From: Centroberyx gerrardi
Lineage: Eukaryota; Chordata; Actinopteri; Beryciformes; Berycidae
Direction of reading: 5' to 3'
Assembly: GCF_048128805.1 (NCBI RefSeq)
Contig: NC_136010.1
Coordinates: 23,337,480 to 23,401,479 of the forward strand
DNA: 64,000 nucleotides
Part shown: in pieces, positions 32,879 to 45,138 of the stretch
Layout: each line of letters starts with the position of its first letter
Position numbering within the stretch: position 1 is the stretch's first letter
The notes under the pieces: model-generated
The model's database searches: none
Seen by the model: only the letters and a program-made list of their open reading frames with translations
Told to the model about the DNA's origin: nothing
Translations under genes and position numbers: made by a program

Positions 32879-34175
32879 AGAGAGAATCGTCTTGACCTTA
32901 AATGTGATCACTCCAAAAATGTTTTGCCAAACACACATAAAAGTTATGCTAAACAAGTGCTGAGTTACATTTTTAGTTTCAGTGACTATGGATCACCAGA
33001 TGCCTTTCTGTTGACGTTTTGCAGTTTTCTTTTGGCCAAAATTCAAGTGAATCTCCTGTGAGCTTGCTAGTCTTGCTATGCAAATGTGGATTTAGAAACT
33101 TTGATATGCAAAAGGATGTTAACATTTTGTAATGGTTTGTAACAAGTCTTTTTCAGAGGTAAATGTATAAGATATTTTGTTTTATAAGCTACATCTTAGG
33201 ATTTGGGCATATGAGGTGTGGTTCTGCTAATGTGTTAAAATGTGTGGTTCTTACCTAGGACTTGCCAGAACACATTTTCCCAGCCAAGAGGCAACTCTGA
33301 AGGCAACTGTTTTAAGACTTATTGCCTGCTGCAAATATATTTTCATGAAACGTCATATTTTTTATTAAGATTTTTAGAATTTCATTGGTTTATGTTTAGC
33401 AGTAAAAAGTGATAAAATGCCAATTCAAGAAGCCTATTTGAGTGTAGCCTAAATATATTGTGCTTGGTGTTACTTAAGCAATAATGCACACTGACTGTGT
33501 GTTAAATGATATATGAGTCAGTAAATTACACTGATAGTGATTATAAAATTAATGTTGTTAATGATAACAGATTGCTGTACAGTACTAACACTAGATTTTA
33601 CTCTGCTGTGTGCAGATTGTTTTTTTGTTTTAAAAATTCTGCCCACTGACGACTGACATTCCGGCAAGCCATTTGGAGCATGTGGGAGATGCATCCAGCG
33701 ATTCTTCATAAATCAAACCAGTGGAGTGGACCATCCCTTGGATTCAGATAAGCTTTATGAGATCTCCAAATTTACACACATTACCTGGGTAGTTCAAACA
33801 CACACAAAAACTGAACTGAACTCAAAACATTCTCACGCAAAGGAACTGAACTGAAGTGATCTGAACCTAAACAGACAAGAGGATAATTGACTGACTTTGT
33901 GACATTGGAACTTTGTTTTATTTTATTATTTTCCATCTTGATTTTTTTTATTTTCATTGAATTAGTTAATACATTTTTACCTGTACATATGCATTTTAAA
34001 CAGTAGCCGTTACTCATTCATTTCTAGACATTTAGGAAGGATGTAGGCAGGTCCCATTGCTGTGTGGGTGTTGTGTTGATGATGTGTTTATAGCCTATTG
34101 GACAGCAGCGCTGCCGACTATCTGGAGGTATGAAAGCTCTACAGTGAAGTGATGCAAGGGCCAGGTGAAAATTTT

Positions 34176-34395
34176 ATTTGATTTCTGAGATTACTCCCAG
34201 AATTCTGAGAATAAAGTCAGATTCCTGTCTTTTTTTCATAATTCTGACTTTAATCTCAGAATTCCGTATTATAAGTATTATAAGAAAAAAAATCAGAATT
34301 AAAAATCAGAATTCTGAGATAATTCTGACTTTTTTCTCAGAATTCTGAGATAATTCTGACTTTTTTCTCAGAATTCTGAGATTAATCTCAGAACT
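34176..34395. repeat. Palindromic tandem repeat based on CAGAATTCTGAGAT
   Basis: Units of about 31 bp (CAGAATTCTGAGATAATTCTGAC plus a CT-rich piece) repeat between 34,308 and 34,385. Inverted versions precede them. Each unit centres on the self-complementary CAGAATTCTG, so the array can fold on itself. Confidence 0.85.
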
Positions 34396-34663
34396 CAAAT
34401 AAATCTTTCACATGTGGCCCTAATACTCTTCCGTACAAGGCCCAGGTTCAAAACGACCAGAATTATCAGGCATCACTGCATATAAAAAAATGTTGGCTAC
34501 TAACTTTACCTCTTGGTTTTTATCTTCAGGTGCGCGCTACATTTATCTTTGCCACTCAGTTTGGTCAGACACAGTGTTTTTTTCACACACAAAGGTCCCT
34601 AATTTGGTCTTCTCTTTGATTTCCTGTGTTTCCTGTGTTTCTTGGAACATAGGAGCGTAGTTT

Positions 34664-34665
34664 TT

Positions 34666-34696
<31 letters not shown>

Positions 34697-34705
34697 GGGG
34701 GGGGG
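34664..34705. repeat. (GT)n followed by a 25-base G run
   Basis: GT repeats run directly into 25 consecutive G (34681-34705). The length is likely variable or mis-sequenced. Confidence 0.95.
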
Positions 34706-34998
34706 ATGCACTGCCTAGATGGTCCTGCTTCTAACATGGCCATCAGCCAATCATAACTCAGGACATTGGGGGTGGCCAATCCCTGGCACAGTTACAGTAT
34801 ATCACACATTTATGGCAGACTAAAGAGTAAGTAAAAAAAAAAAGTGAGTGAACTATGTAAAAAATAAAAAAGTGGATAAACTGAGCTAAGGTGGGTTTAA
34901 CCTCCAGTGCATCACTGTATATGTGTATAGAATGAACTCCCCACCTGAGTCAGTTTACCAGGATAGGTAGCCAGTACAGCTGCAGAATGGCTACTCAC

Positions 34999-37112
34999 GC
35001 TGCTTTGAGCAGATCCCTCTGTATCTGCTGGCATTTCTCCTCATTGATGGGGTAGAAACAGAAGAGCAGCATCCCAGTGAGAAGCAGAACAATGGGAACC
35101 GGGGCAAACAGGACCTGCAGGGCCGTGATTACTGCTGGTGGTTGTCTGCAAACTCCTGGCTTAAATCCTGTAAAACTGAAGAGATTGTATGTAAAGCATT
35201 ACCTGTAGAACATTGGAATTTCATCTAATTCTGGGCCTTAGCATAACATTTTTTTCTTTAATATTTTATTTAAAGCATTTTAATCATTTTACAAGTGAAA
35301 CAAACAAAGAACATCAGAAACAAGACCCTATATCCCCATACTCACAGTCACTCATACCCACCCACACCACATATACACCATACAATAGCTAGCACCTATA
35401 CAGTACAAAGGAAACACCTATACAATACAAAGGTAAACCAGTTGTAAAAAACAGAACAAAAAAAAAACAAAGCAACAGCAAACTTAGATTACAAATTGTC
35501 CTATAAAACAAACTTTCCATGAGCATGTATACAAAGGCCCACAAACATAAAATGACATAGTACCCAATGTAGCTCAGTCCAGCCAACAATCTTGGGTGAT
35601 TGTCCCAGTTGCAGTGCTCAGTGATTTGGCAGAGTCCGGTTTTGAGTCTGCTGTAAAAGTGTCCATACATATATCTCCAGTATATTGCTAAACTCCGCAA
35701 CATTCAGGGGAGAACCAAAGAACATTACAGTTGTTTTCTTGGCTATTAAGATACCATGCTGAATTGCCAAGATCTTAACATGGCTGAGAGTTTCTAGCTT
35801 GGATGACCAGCTGAGAATGGCAATTTCTGGGTTTGGGCTGAGTTCCATATTATACACTTCAGAGTAACAGCGGCGTTGGCTGAGAGTAGTGTAGTCTATG
35901 TATCACTTTATATTGAAATAGCTGATATTGTGAGTTTATAGAACAGGACTGAATACTCTGAAGAGCCTGTGTCCAAGTGTCTTTGGGAAATCTCAAGGTC
36001 CTTTTCCCAAGCCTCTTTCAGGTGCTGTATGGATGGGATAGAATCCCCTGAAAACAGATTGACAAACCTAGAGACAAGGGTCTTAGTACCAGGCTCTGTG
36101 TCATATGAATGTTACATTTATTGGGAGATGAATTTCAAAGTTGGCAATATTAGTCTTAGATGTAATTCCTAATTTGTATATAGCGAAAGAAGTTGGAAGA
36201 TGGCAATCCAAATTTGTTGAATGAGGCAAAAGTTTTTTCAATGTAGAAATCGCCTATGGTTACAATCCCTTGTCTCTTCAACAATGAGAAAACATTGTCT
36301 GTTTGGGACAGAGGGAACGCATGGTTGTGGGAAATGGGGGTTAGGACACTGGTTTCTGGGAGTTTGAAAACTTTTCTAATCTGGTACCAAATTTTAAGGG
36401 AACTTTTTATGATAGGATTATCTCTTGTTGAGACCACAGTAGGCGTCTTTCTTGCAAACAATAATGTGGAAAGGGAAGAATCTGGGATGTCTTGCTTTAT
36501 AACCATGCTGTTATGTTAGCATAACATTTTGGGGGGGTGGGGGGGTGGGGGGGTGCCTGCATGTGCTCTCTCCAGGAAACTCACTGCAGCACCACGGTAG
36601 ATAATCCAACAGACAGCCCCCCTCCAAATTTATTGAAGAAGATGAAGCAGGAGTAGAAGACAGGCTCCAGGTCTTTACTGCTGGGGTTCTTCACCTTGAA
36701 GTCATCCACCACGTCTGGGAGCATAGACCTGCAGAAACACAGCTAGACAGGTAACCAGATGGATGGGTGGTGAACACTCACACGGATACACAAACAGTTA
36801 GACATGCAGTCTCAGATAGAAAGGGAGACATTCAAAGAGAACAGGAGAAAGGAAGGAAGCAGATAGGAAGCAGAGAGAAACAGAAGCAGTGTCGCAGAGA
36901 GGCTGAAGAAGAGAAGGCAAGAAGGCAGGGAAAGAGGGAGACATCCCAGAGCTGTTGCAAGGCAACCTTGCCCATTTCAAGATACTGTAGCTCCTCCCAT
37001 CTGTCAAGGGATTGTGGACTTTCTGTCAGGCAGGGGACAGGTATGTGAGGATAGGCTCTCAGCTGCCTGGTGGTCTTGGTGAGCACATGGACCTCACAGA
37101 GATGTGTAGCCT

Positions 37113-37157
<45 letters not shown>

Positions 37158-40100
37158 TACACACTCACCAGCAAATTAGAGTGAGTGCTCCTAGACTGGA
37201 CCCCATAATGATGGACATGAAGATGAAGACAGGCAGGCTGTCGTGAAAACACACATTCACCACCACTGCTGGTGCAAAAATCTGAAACAACCACAGAGGT
37301 GAGAAAGAAAGAAATAATGGTGAGAGATGACATTGTAGATACAGCCACTCAAAAACTTATCAAAGGGAAAAGCCTGTGCTTCAGCAAAGTGAGGAGATGC
37401 TAAAAATACTGTGATGGTCAGTTTGTTAGTCGTTGTTCTATCAATCGGCATCTGTACAACTCGTTTTGGGGTCCACAGGCCCTCAAGAATTCTTACTTGA
37501 TAGTTTGGCATGCTATTTTTAAAATGTGGCTGATGTTCACACCAAAAGTAATCAAACAGAAGTAGGCCTAGGTTTAAAATTGTTTTCACAGGCCACCCAT
37601 AATAGACATTTTATTCTGCACACACTGGATAAGAGGAGGCGGCATGTGTCTTATGGCTTTATCAAATGGATGAAAACATTCTTGTGGCCTCAAATGCTCA
37701 CTGCTGACCAATGTAAGCTCTTGAAGAGAGGTATGGCATGTGCTAGTTTTTATGGCAACATTACTTCATACACACATTACCAAAAGCACAAAGGACTTTT
37801 CTTTGCCCTTTTAAGCACAAACACTCTTGTCTATCATCCTAAATTACAGCTAACACTAGAGTGCAATACATGCAATCCAAAAAACAAACATGAAGCACAT
37901 TACATGTAATGATTTAGATTGCAATGCTTTGACTGGGGATTACTGATACAGTATAATGACTAAAGTATTGGCCATCCCTGCTGCGGTCAAAGTGGAAGGG
38001 AGAATTATCTTACACCATTTCAAGTAGGTTTTATTCACTTTAACTAAGTCACCAATTTCTTTCACAATACAGTGAATGGCTACTTCCATCCAGATGGGTT
38101 GAGGCATCAACTGTCTGCTTTTGATTTTCAGAGGTCAACAAGCCCAAGAATAAGGTTATTTGATGCATTCTCTAGGCTGATGCAAGCAGTTTGCTGCTGC
38201 TGTTCGTCCAAAGGTACGAGATGGACTGAAATTCTCAATCCCAAAAATAAATTAGATGTTGCATTGTAGTCAATGTCAATAGTATTGTTATAGCTGTATA
38301 ATTCCAATAACTTTTTTTTTTATCAAGTTCTGAAAAATCAAATTCTGAAAAAACGAAATAACAAAATAAAATTCTATATATTTAATCTATATATAATTAA
38401 ACTAGACATTAGAAATGAACAAGCAGCAAAATCAGTTTTTTAATTTTGATGGTGCACGTATAGCAGTAGAAGTAGTAGTATTAGTAGTCTTTGTGATTTT
38501 GAAGGCTCTAATTCTTCAGTTTTGCTCTCTATTTCCCTTCCCTGGTTTGATGCGGCATCCACTGATTGTGTCACATAGTTCGTTAACCTAATTGGGTGAA
38601 ATTTCTTTCGCTCAACACAATGCCACACCTCATCTGAAATTGTTTACCAACGTGCCAGGGCCAGACATATTTGTGTGGTGGAACAGAGCACAAGAATATG
38701 GATGGTTCCACCTGGCTGCCATCCGCTTGTTGAAGCTGAACTCACAGAGAGGCCAATGTAAAGTGTAGACTTCTTCCCCAGCCTCCCCAGCAGAGTCTGC
38801 CACAGTGGGATAGACAGTGCTGTTGCTGTCTGGACAAGAAAAGAAAGAGACAATTAAGACTCTAGTCATGTCTTATTAACATATCTCTAATTCTGTCTTA
38901 CTCATGTTAACAAAATCATTTGAAACCCTGATCGTGTAGACTGCAGGGTCTAATATAGTTATCACAGTAATGCAAATAAGACTAGAAAATACAAAAGTTG
39001 AAAATGATTGAAATGAAGTTAATTCTTGTATTCACTGTTAAAATTATGAATTATGATCTCTAGCCAGAGACACCCACCATGTGATAATCATCAAAAGGAG
39101 ACCACAATAAAGGCTTTTTGCATGGATAAGCAGTTAAGTAAAAAATGTCCTCAAGATGTTTGTGCCCTAACCAAATATTCCAGTATATTGGCTAGAAATA
39201 GTCCTGTATTTATTAAGGAGAGTGATTCAGGGGTAATACTGGAAAGGCGGTCATGGTTTTCAGCAGGAGATACCCTATATGTGATAATCATCAAAAGGAT
39301 AACACAATAAAGTCAAGTCTGGTAGAACATGGTCGTTGATGCAGAGCCTCAGGTGTGTGTAGATGCTCATACTTGTTTGTTAATGCCTAGAAACACATTT
39401 TAATAAAGTACAAAGTAGGATGTGGAGATGGAGATAGAGACCTCACTAACAAATGTGTGATCAGTGTGTTCTGTGCCCACCGTTAAGATCAAGATAATAT
39501 GTTGGAGGTAAGACCCCAGGCCTGTAGCATAGGCACAGAATAGTGAAATGTTTCCCAAGGACATCTACACAAACAAAACATAGACATCAGACTACATGTA
39601 ACTGGGGGAACAGTGGAAAAAAAAGAAGTATAGCAGAGGAGAGGAAAAGAGAGCAGAGAATAGTTAAGGATGTGTTTTTCAATATTGTGTATCTCTTTCA
39701 ATAGTCACATACATATCCATGCACACACAACTCTTACCTGAAAAGCTAGTGAGGAGAAGAGGAAGCCAAAGACCAGTCTGACATAAGGAGTGTGTCTAAT
39801 CACCATTTTCACACCAGTCAGATAGGGCATCTGGATCCTGTCCAGAGTACTAAGAGGAGCTGGGGAGGGGGCAAATGGGTCTTAAAAACTCATTGGCCAC
39901 CTTCTTTAGAGGTTTCCCTCTAGCAGTGCATCAGAATGCAAAATTGGGTATTACATTTCCTTTTTTTTTCATCAAATCCTGTCATAATATAGTTGCTATG
40001 ACCCTGTGTCACCCAACCATCCATCCATTCATCCATCCATTTTCTAGCCGCTTATCTGGCTCAGGTTCACCGTGCAAACAGGGCAAGCAGAGCAACCTAG

Positions 40101-42767
40101 ATGTCCTTTTCCCCATCAACTTCCTCCAGATCCTCCTGATGGAGCCTCAGCCGCTCCCAGGCATGCTGGGAAATGTAGTACCTCCAACGTTTCCTGGGTT
40201 TACCCTGGGGCCTTACAGTCAGTCGTGCCCAGTACACCTCCAAAGGGAGGTGCCTGGAGGACATCCTTACTAGGTGCCCAAACCACCTCAACTGGCTCCT
40301 CTCAATGTGGAGGAGTGCCGCTGGACTCCGAGGTTCAGATTGCTGAGTTCCTCACCCTGTCATGGAGAGTGAGGTCAGCATCCCTGCAGAGGAACCTAAT
40401 TTCGGCCGTTTGTATCTGCAATCTCATTCTACCCATAGTTTACGGCTATAGGTGAGGGTCGGAATGAAGATCGACCAGTAAATCAAGAGCTTTGCTTTGT
40501 GGCTCAGTTCTCTCTTCACCACCAGGTTCTGATACAATGCCTGCATCACTGCAGTCGATGCACCTAACCAGTGGTCAATCTCATGATCCTTCTTGCAATC
40601 GCTCGTGAATAAGATACCTGAACTCCTCCACTCGGGGCAGCTGCTGCCTCCTCACCTGGATTGGGCTGGCCACATTTTTCTGGGAGAGAACCATGTTCTC
40701 AAACTTGGAGGTGCTGATGCTCGCCCCGCCTGCGTCACACTTAACTGCAAACCGCTCCAGTGCGCATCAGAGATCACTGTCTGATGAAGCCAGAAAGGCA
40801 ATATCATCTGCAAACAGCATAGATGCCACCCTAATGTCACCAAACTGGACACTCTCCAGACCTCAGTTGCACCTCGATATGCAATATGAATATCACAATC
40901 AGGAGAGGGGACAAAGTGCATCCTTGCCGATGCTCACCTTGAATGAGCTTGACCGCCAAGAATGCGAACACAGCTCTCACTCCGAATGTGCAGGGACCAA
41001 ATGGCTCGCAGCAGCAGCCCCGATACCACATAACCCCGCAGCACCTCTTAAGAGTCAGTGTTCTCACAATCAATTTGTGACACAATTATCCAATATGTCA
41101 TCTAACTTGGAGTGGGAGCTATCAGAAGCATTAAACCACCAATGGCTTTAGTAACTCACCCAGTTGCTCCTTGACTCCCAGGAAGAGCACCAGACAGCAG
41201 AGGAAGTAGATGGAGGCCAGGACCAGAGCAGCCACTATATAGGCCCTCCTCTGAGACCAACAGACAGAGTTAATTACTGATAGCCAATAATTAATAATTA
41301 TGTCAAAGACAATGAGATGAGGTTTTCCTCTCAGATTCCTAGCAAATTTGTCATTCAGTCACATCTCAGATGAGGTGAGGCAAGAGGAACTATTGAGCAC
41401 TAGATGTCATTTCAGTTATCTCGCCATAAAACTCATTTTTATAAAATGACTTCCGATGATGATTGATGGTGGTGCTCTTTACATACTAGTGCTCTGTCCA
41501 GTTTTTACCTCCGCCAACGGTTGGACGGGGGTTATGTTTGATTGTTTGTTTTTCTGTTAGCAGGATATGTCACAAAGTTATGAACGGATTTGTATGAAAC
41601 TTTGTGGAACAATTGGACATGGGGCAAGGAAGAACTGATTCATTTTTCACACCGATTGGCCAAAGGGGGCGTGGCAGTGGGCGTGGCTTCTCACAAAAAG
41701 GCATATAACTTGCGAACGGATTCACGTAACACCATCAAACTTTGTGTCCGTATCAGCAGACATAAGAAGACGCAAACCCTCCATTATTGGCCCAATCAAA
41801 CAACATGGGGGCACTGGAGTGCTCATTTCCAGTTTAGACAATGCCTATTTTTCCAAAACTTGGTCCAGTAGTAAAAGGGCAGCCCTAATGGAAACTGAAC
41901 AGATATAGTGCTGATTGGCTTTTTTTAGGTCCAGTCATGAAAATGTGTGCATCTCCTAATGTGAAACAAGTTGGTAATGTTGTATGGTAGAAATTATTAA
42001 CTTTTGGTGTAAATCTGACATGTGGAACTGGCATATATTGACAATTGCATAGCGTTGGCGGAGGTATGCGCCCTACTGAGTGCCATCTAGTATATTTCTG
42101 TTTTACCATTTACCATGTTTTTGTTTGTTTCTTCTGGAAAGCATTTTGTGCTCTATGCTTGAAAGGTGCTATACAAATAAAATGTATTATTATTATTATC
42201 TATGCTTTAGCTCTCATTTAGCCCAGGAACTTTTTGGCTATGTATTGCCCAGTTTTAGACCAAGCCGTAAATACAATATTACATATTTAAACAATGCATA
42301 AACAGCTGTAAATATCAAAAATATGCACCAGAGAAGTCAGTATGATAATAATACAATATACAAGATAATGTTTTATTTTTCTCACATACCCCAGAAGACG
42401 TAGTCTAAGACGTAGATGTCTATTAACTGTCACTTCTAAACCCCTATGTAACGTAATTTTAGCCTAAACGTTTACAACCATTTAGACGTCTGTTAAACAG
42501 CTAATCAACATTGCTCAGTGGGTTACTACCTACAAATCGACAGAAATAATGAGAATAGAAGAAAAGGAGTGCAATAATAGTCTTGTGACCTAACTGTATC
42601 CTGGAGGTTGTCAGTGAGGGATGATGTGAAGTTATGGAGGGCAGGAGAGGAAGTATCACTGTAGTTTAGCTGACTGCAGGCCTGGGCTTTCTCGGCATGG
42701 TACACCCCCACTATCTGACCCTGAATGGTTGCACCCAACAACAACTCAAATATCTCCATCATCATTC
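34999..42767 (-). CDS. mfsd2a-like: MFSD2-like transporter copy 3: exons 6-13 only, 5' half absent
   Basis: Eight exons, 5' to 3': 42595-42767, 41160-41250, 39738-39859, 39481-39564, 38746-38829, 37169-37281, 36585-36728, 34999-35175. All have GT-AG borders, the same lengths and phases as copy 2, and no stop. The only length change is exon 6, 173 nt against 188: five codons (P-V-N-L-S) are absent from the extracellular loop, removing one glycosylation sequon. Exon 12 keeps the lysine block as FFNKFGGG. Exons 1-5, including the DAITDP helix, are missing: homology to copy 2 stops near 43,315 and resumes at 43,586 inside a Tc1-like element, equivalent to losing about 7.6 kb (19.66-27.26 kb of copy 2). 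It cannot make a complete MFS transporter unless it uses distant exons, so it may be a recent pseudogene, a partial duplicate or an assembly artefact. Confidence 0.82.
35253..36515 (-). mobile_element. 5'-truncated L1/Tx1-type LINE with 15-bp target duplication
   Basis: The identical 15-mer TTAGCATAACATTTT flanks the insert at 35238-35252 and 36516-36530. Copy 2 has a single such site (near 13,405). Minus-strand reading gives an L1-type ORF2 C-terminus (TIGDFYIEKTFASFNKFGLP, FFRYIQIRNYI). The 3' end at about 35,253-35,280 is A-rich on minus and contains AATAAA. It is specific to copy 3 (intron 12). Confidence 0.9.
37112..37158. repeat. (CT)n(CA)n compound microsatellite beside exon 11 of copy 3
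   Basis: CT run then CA run, 10 bases from the exon 11 donor and orthologous in position to 14776-14818. Confidence 0.95.
40010..41060 (-). mobile_element. Rex3/RTE-like LINE fragment in intron 7 of copy 3
   Basis: CCATCCATCCATTCATCCATCC followed by TTTTCTAGCCGCTTATCTGG marks the 3' end. Minus-strand reading includes MRWFGHLVRMSSRHLPLEVY and RKRWRYYISQHAWERLRL, the reverse transcriptase C-terminus. It is longer than the copy 2 partner (17580-18390), which has an internal deletion. Confidence 0.88.
41507..42065. mobile_element. DNA element with perfect 13-bp inverted ends ACCTCCGCCAACG
   Basis: ACCTCCGCCAACG at 41507-41519 is exactly inverted at 42053-42065. The interior (GGGCGTGGCAGTGGGCGTGGC, AACTTGCGAACGGATTC) has no coding frame. 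Copy 2 lacks it at the equivalent place near 18,725. A retroposon tail with (TTA)n follows at 42,110-42,200. Confidence 0.8.
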
Positions 42768-42815
42768 CTAAAGAGATGGGAAGAAAAATAACCCACATAA
42801 AATACGTTATGACCT

Positions 42816-43057
42816 TTGGGGCGGCTGTGGCTCAGGAGGTAGAGCAGGTCGTCCACTAATCAGAAGGCCGGTGGTTTGATCCCCGGCTCCTCCAGTCCAC
42901 ATGTTGAAGTGTCCTTGGGCAAGATACTGAACCCCAAATTGCTCCCGATGGTTGCGCCAGCACCCTGCGTGATAGCTTGCCGCCATCAGTGTGTGAATGT
43001 AGGCATGTTGTAAAGCGCTTTGGATAAAAGCGCTGTATAAATGCAGTCCATTTCCAT
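42816..43057 (+). mobile_element. tRNA-derived SINE, copy 3 only
   Basis: The head GGGGCGGCTGTGGCTCAGG...GGTTTGATCCCC carries A-box and B-box-like tRNA promoter elements. The body GTGTCCTTGGGCAAGATACTG and the tail AAAGCGCTTTGGATAAAAGCG are typical of fish SINEs. Copy 2 has the uninterrupted site CATGATCATAAATC at about 19,280. Confidence 0.85.
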
Positions 43058-43469
43058 GATCATAAATCAAAGGTCTCCTGCAGAGGTAACAGACACTGAA
43101 TAATAGAAATAATAGACATTCCGAAGCCAGTTCACCTGGAAGTAGACCTTCAATTTGATCATTTCTCACATAATGTATTACCTCGCCCTCAGATTATCTC
43201 AGTCTGATTTTTGGAATCAGCTTTGGAAATCAGTTTGACTTTTGCCCAAAATATTAAAAGATTGAAAAGCATATCATTTTACTTTAGCTGAGAGGGACCC
43301 TGAATAAATTAATATTTATTTTCTGCTGCTGCACCAATCCAATTTTCCCACAGGGATCATAAAGTTTCATCTAATCATCTAATGCAAATAAAACCTAAGA
43401 CCAGTTCTGCATACTACATAACTTCAGGAAAATCATCTATTCATACATCTCTTTTTTATTTAACATAAT

Positions 43470-43585
43470 TTTTTGGTCATTTTGCCTTTATTTTGATAGG
43501 TTAAAGTATAGAGACAGGAAACATTGGGAAAGAGAGAGGGGGATGACATGCGACAAAGGTCCCAGGCCAGATTCAAACCCAGGAT
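43470..43585 (-). mobile_element. tRNA-derived SINE, minus strand
   Basis: On minus, GGGTTTGAATCTGG forms a B-box-like element followed by TTTGTCGCATGTCATCC and TCTATACTTTAACC. Same family as 26589-26745. Confidence 0.6.
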
Positions 43586-44259
43586 GTCGCGGTAACATCA
43601 TGAAATGGGTTTCCATGGCCGAGCAGCCGCACACTAGCCTAAGCTCACCATGCACAATGCCAAGCATTGGCTGGAGTGGTGTAAAGCTCACCGCCATTGG
43701 ACTCTGGAGTTCTCTGGAGTGATGAATCACGCTTCACCATCAACCGTGTTTCAGCATGACAACGCCCCTGTACACAGAGTGAGGTCCATACAGAAATGGT
43801 TTGTGGAGATCGGTGTGGAAGAACTTGACCGGCCTGCACAGAGCCTGACCTCAACACCATCCAACACCTTTGGGATGAATTGGAAAGCAGACTGCGAGCC
43901 GGGCCTAATCACCCAACATCAGTGCCCGACCTCACTAATGCTCTTGTGGCTGAATGGAAGCAAATCCCTTTAACAATGTTCCAACATCTAGTGGAAAGCC
44001 TTCCCAGAAGAGTGGAGGCAGCTAAGGGGGGAAGCAGGGTAGAAATTTGACAAACTGACTTGTTGGAAAGGTGGCATCCTATGACGGTGCCATGTTGAAA
44101 GTCACTGAGCTCTTCAGTACGGCCCCTTTTACAGCCAGTTTGTCTATAGAGATTGCATGGCTGTGTGCTTGATTTTATATCTGTCAGCAATGGGTGTGGC
44201 TGAAATAGCCGAATCTACTAATTAGAGGGGGTGTCCGCATACTTTTGGCCATCTAGTGC
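43586..44259 (+). mobile_element. Tc1-like transposon, right half
   Basis: Homologous to 26895-28095, starting inside the transposase region. It keeps the complete right inverted repeat, ending GGGGGTGTCCGCATACTTTT...TAGTGCA. The transposase frame is broken and about 290 bp of the middle are missing. Confidence 0.85.
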
Positions 44260-45138
44260 ATCATAGCCTCATAAGATATGCAGTAAAAATAACTTTCTGT
44301 ATCTCTATATGGTAAGTCAAGTATGTCAAATTTTTGGATGACAGTTGTGTTTTTATAAGCCCCTTTTTTCAGTTTTATCATTTATAGTACATGTCTACAA
44401 GGATGCAAACACATCAGAGCTCAAAAAAGGTGACAAAAACTCAAAGCAACAAGGGAGAAATTTTTAGAAGTCTGGTCATTTTGAAAGGAAAAATATAATA
44501 ACTTTTTAGGTCAAGTGAAATACCCAATCTGCGATTTTTTTTAACCATTTTATTGTTGGGTATACTGTAAACGTGTCAAGAGGAGACTTGTAGATGTAAA
44601 ATTATCTTTTCTCAAAATATTTAAACCTCAAAATACAAGCAAATTTTACATCAATGTCTACAAACACTGCAAATGTAAACAAACCTTTTACTTTTAAGAA
44701 AATATATAAAAACTCCTGCAACTGTTGCATACCGCTGGTGCTGGCCAATTTGAGAATGTAAAAACTATTTCAAATGTGTTTTTGGCTTCTGTTGGTGGGA
44801 CCCTCTAATTGTGACTGGGCCTTTAATGTCATTACAAAATTATTTTAAGAGTTACTTTGGTTCAAAGGATGAACAGTTTAAAAATTAAGATGCGTTTAAT
44901 AAAATTCATGTTTATCCCCCCCTTCAAATTTTCTCATTGAATCTGCACAATTCATGTTAGTGACCCATTTTGGGATAAAGGTGCCAATTTTGCATCCCTG
45001 ATGTTAAAAAAAACCTCAGATACCTATGTGCATGTGTTAGTCACATCATATTTACTGAGAACGTTTTAACAAACCGGTTTACCACACCGTGCTTTATGGA
45101 GAACAATGGATATAGATAATGATGAAAACAGAAACAAA

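Larger units (their letters stand above)
32880..34790. other. Spacer 3' of copy 3; no gene seen
   Basis: AT-rich sequence. 33,975-34,030 matches 11,990-12,060 (TTTAAACAGTAGCCGT), so collinearity with the copy 2 unit resumes there. It holds the inverted-type satellite and poly-G listed separately. I searched for a last MFSD2-like exon here and found no convincing candidate. Confidence 0.5.
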
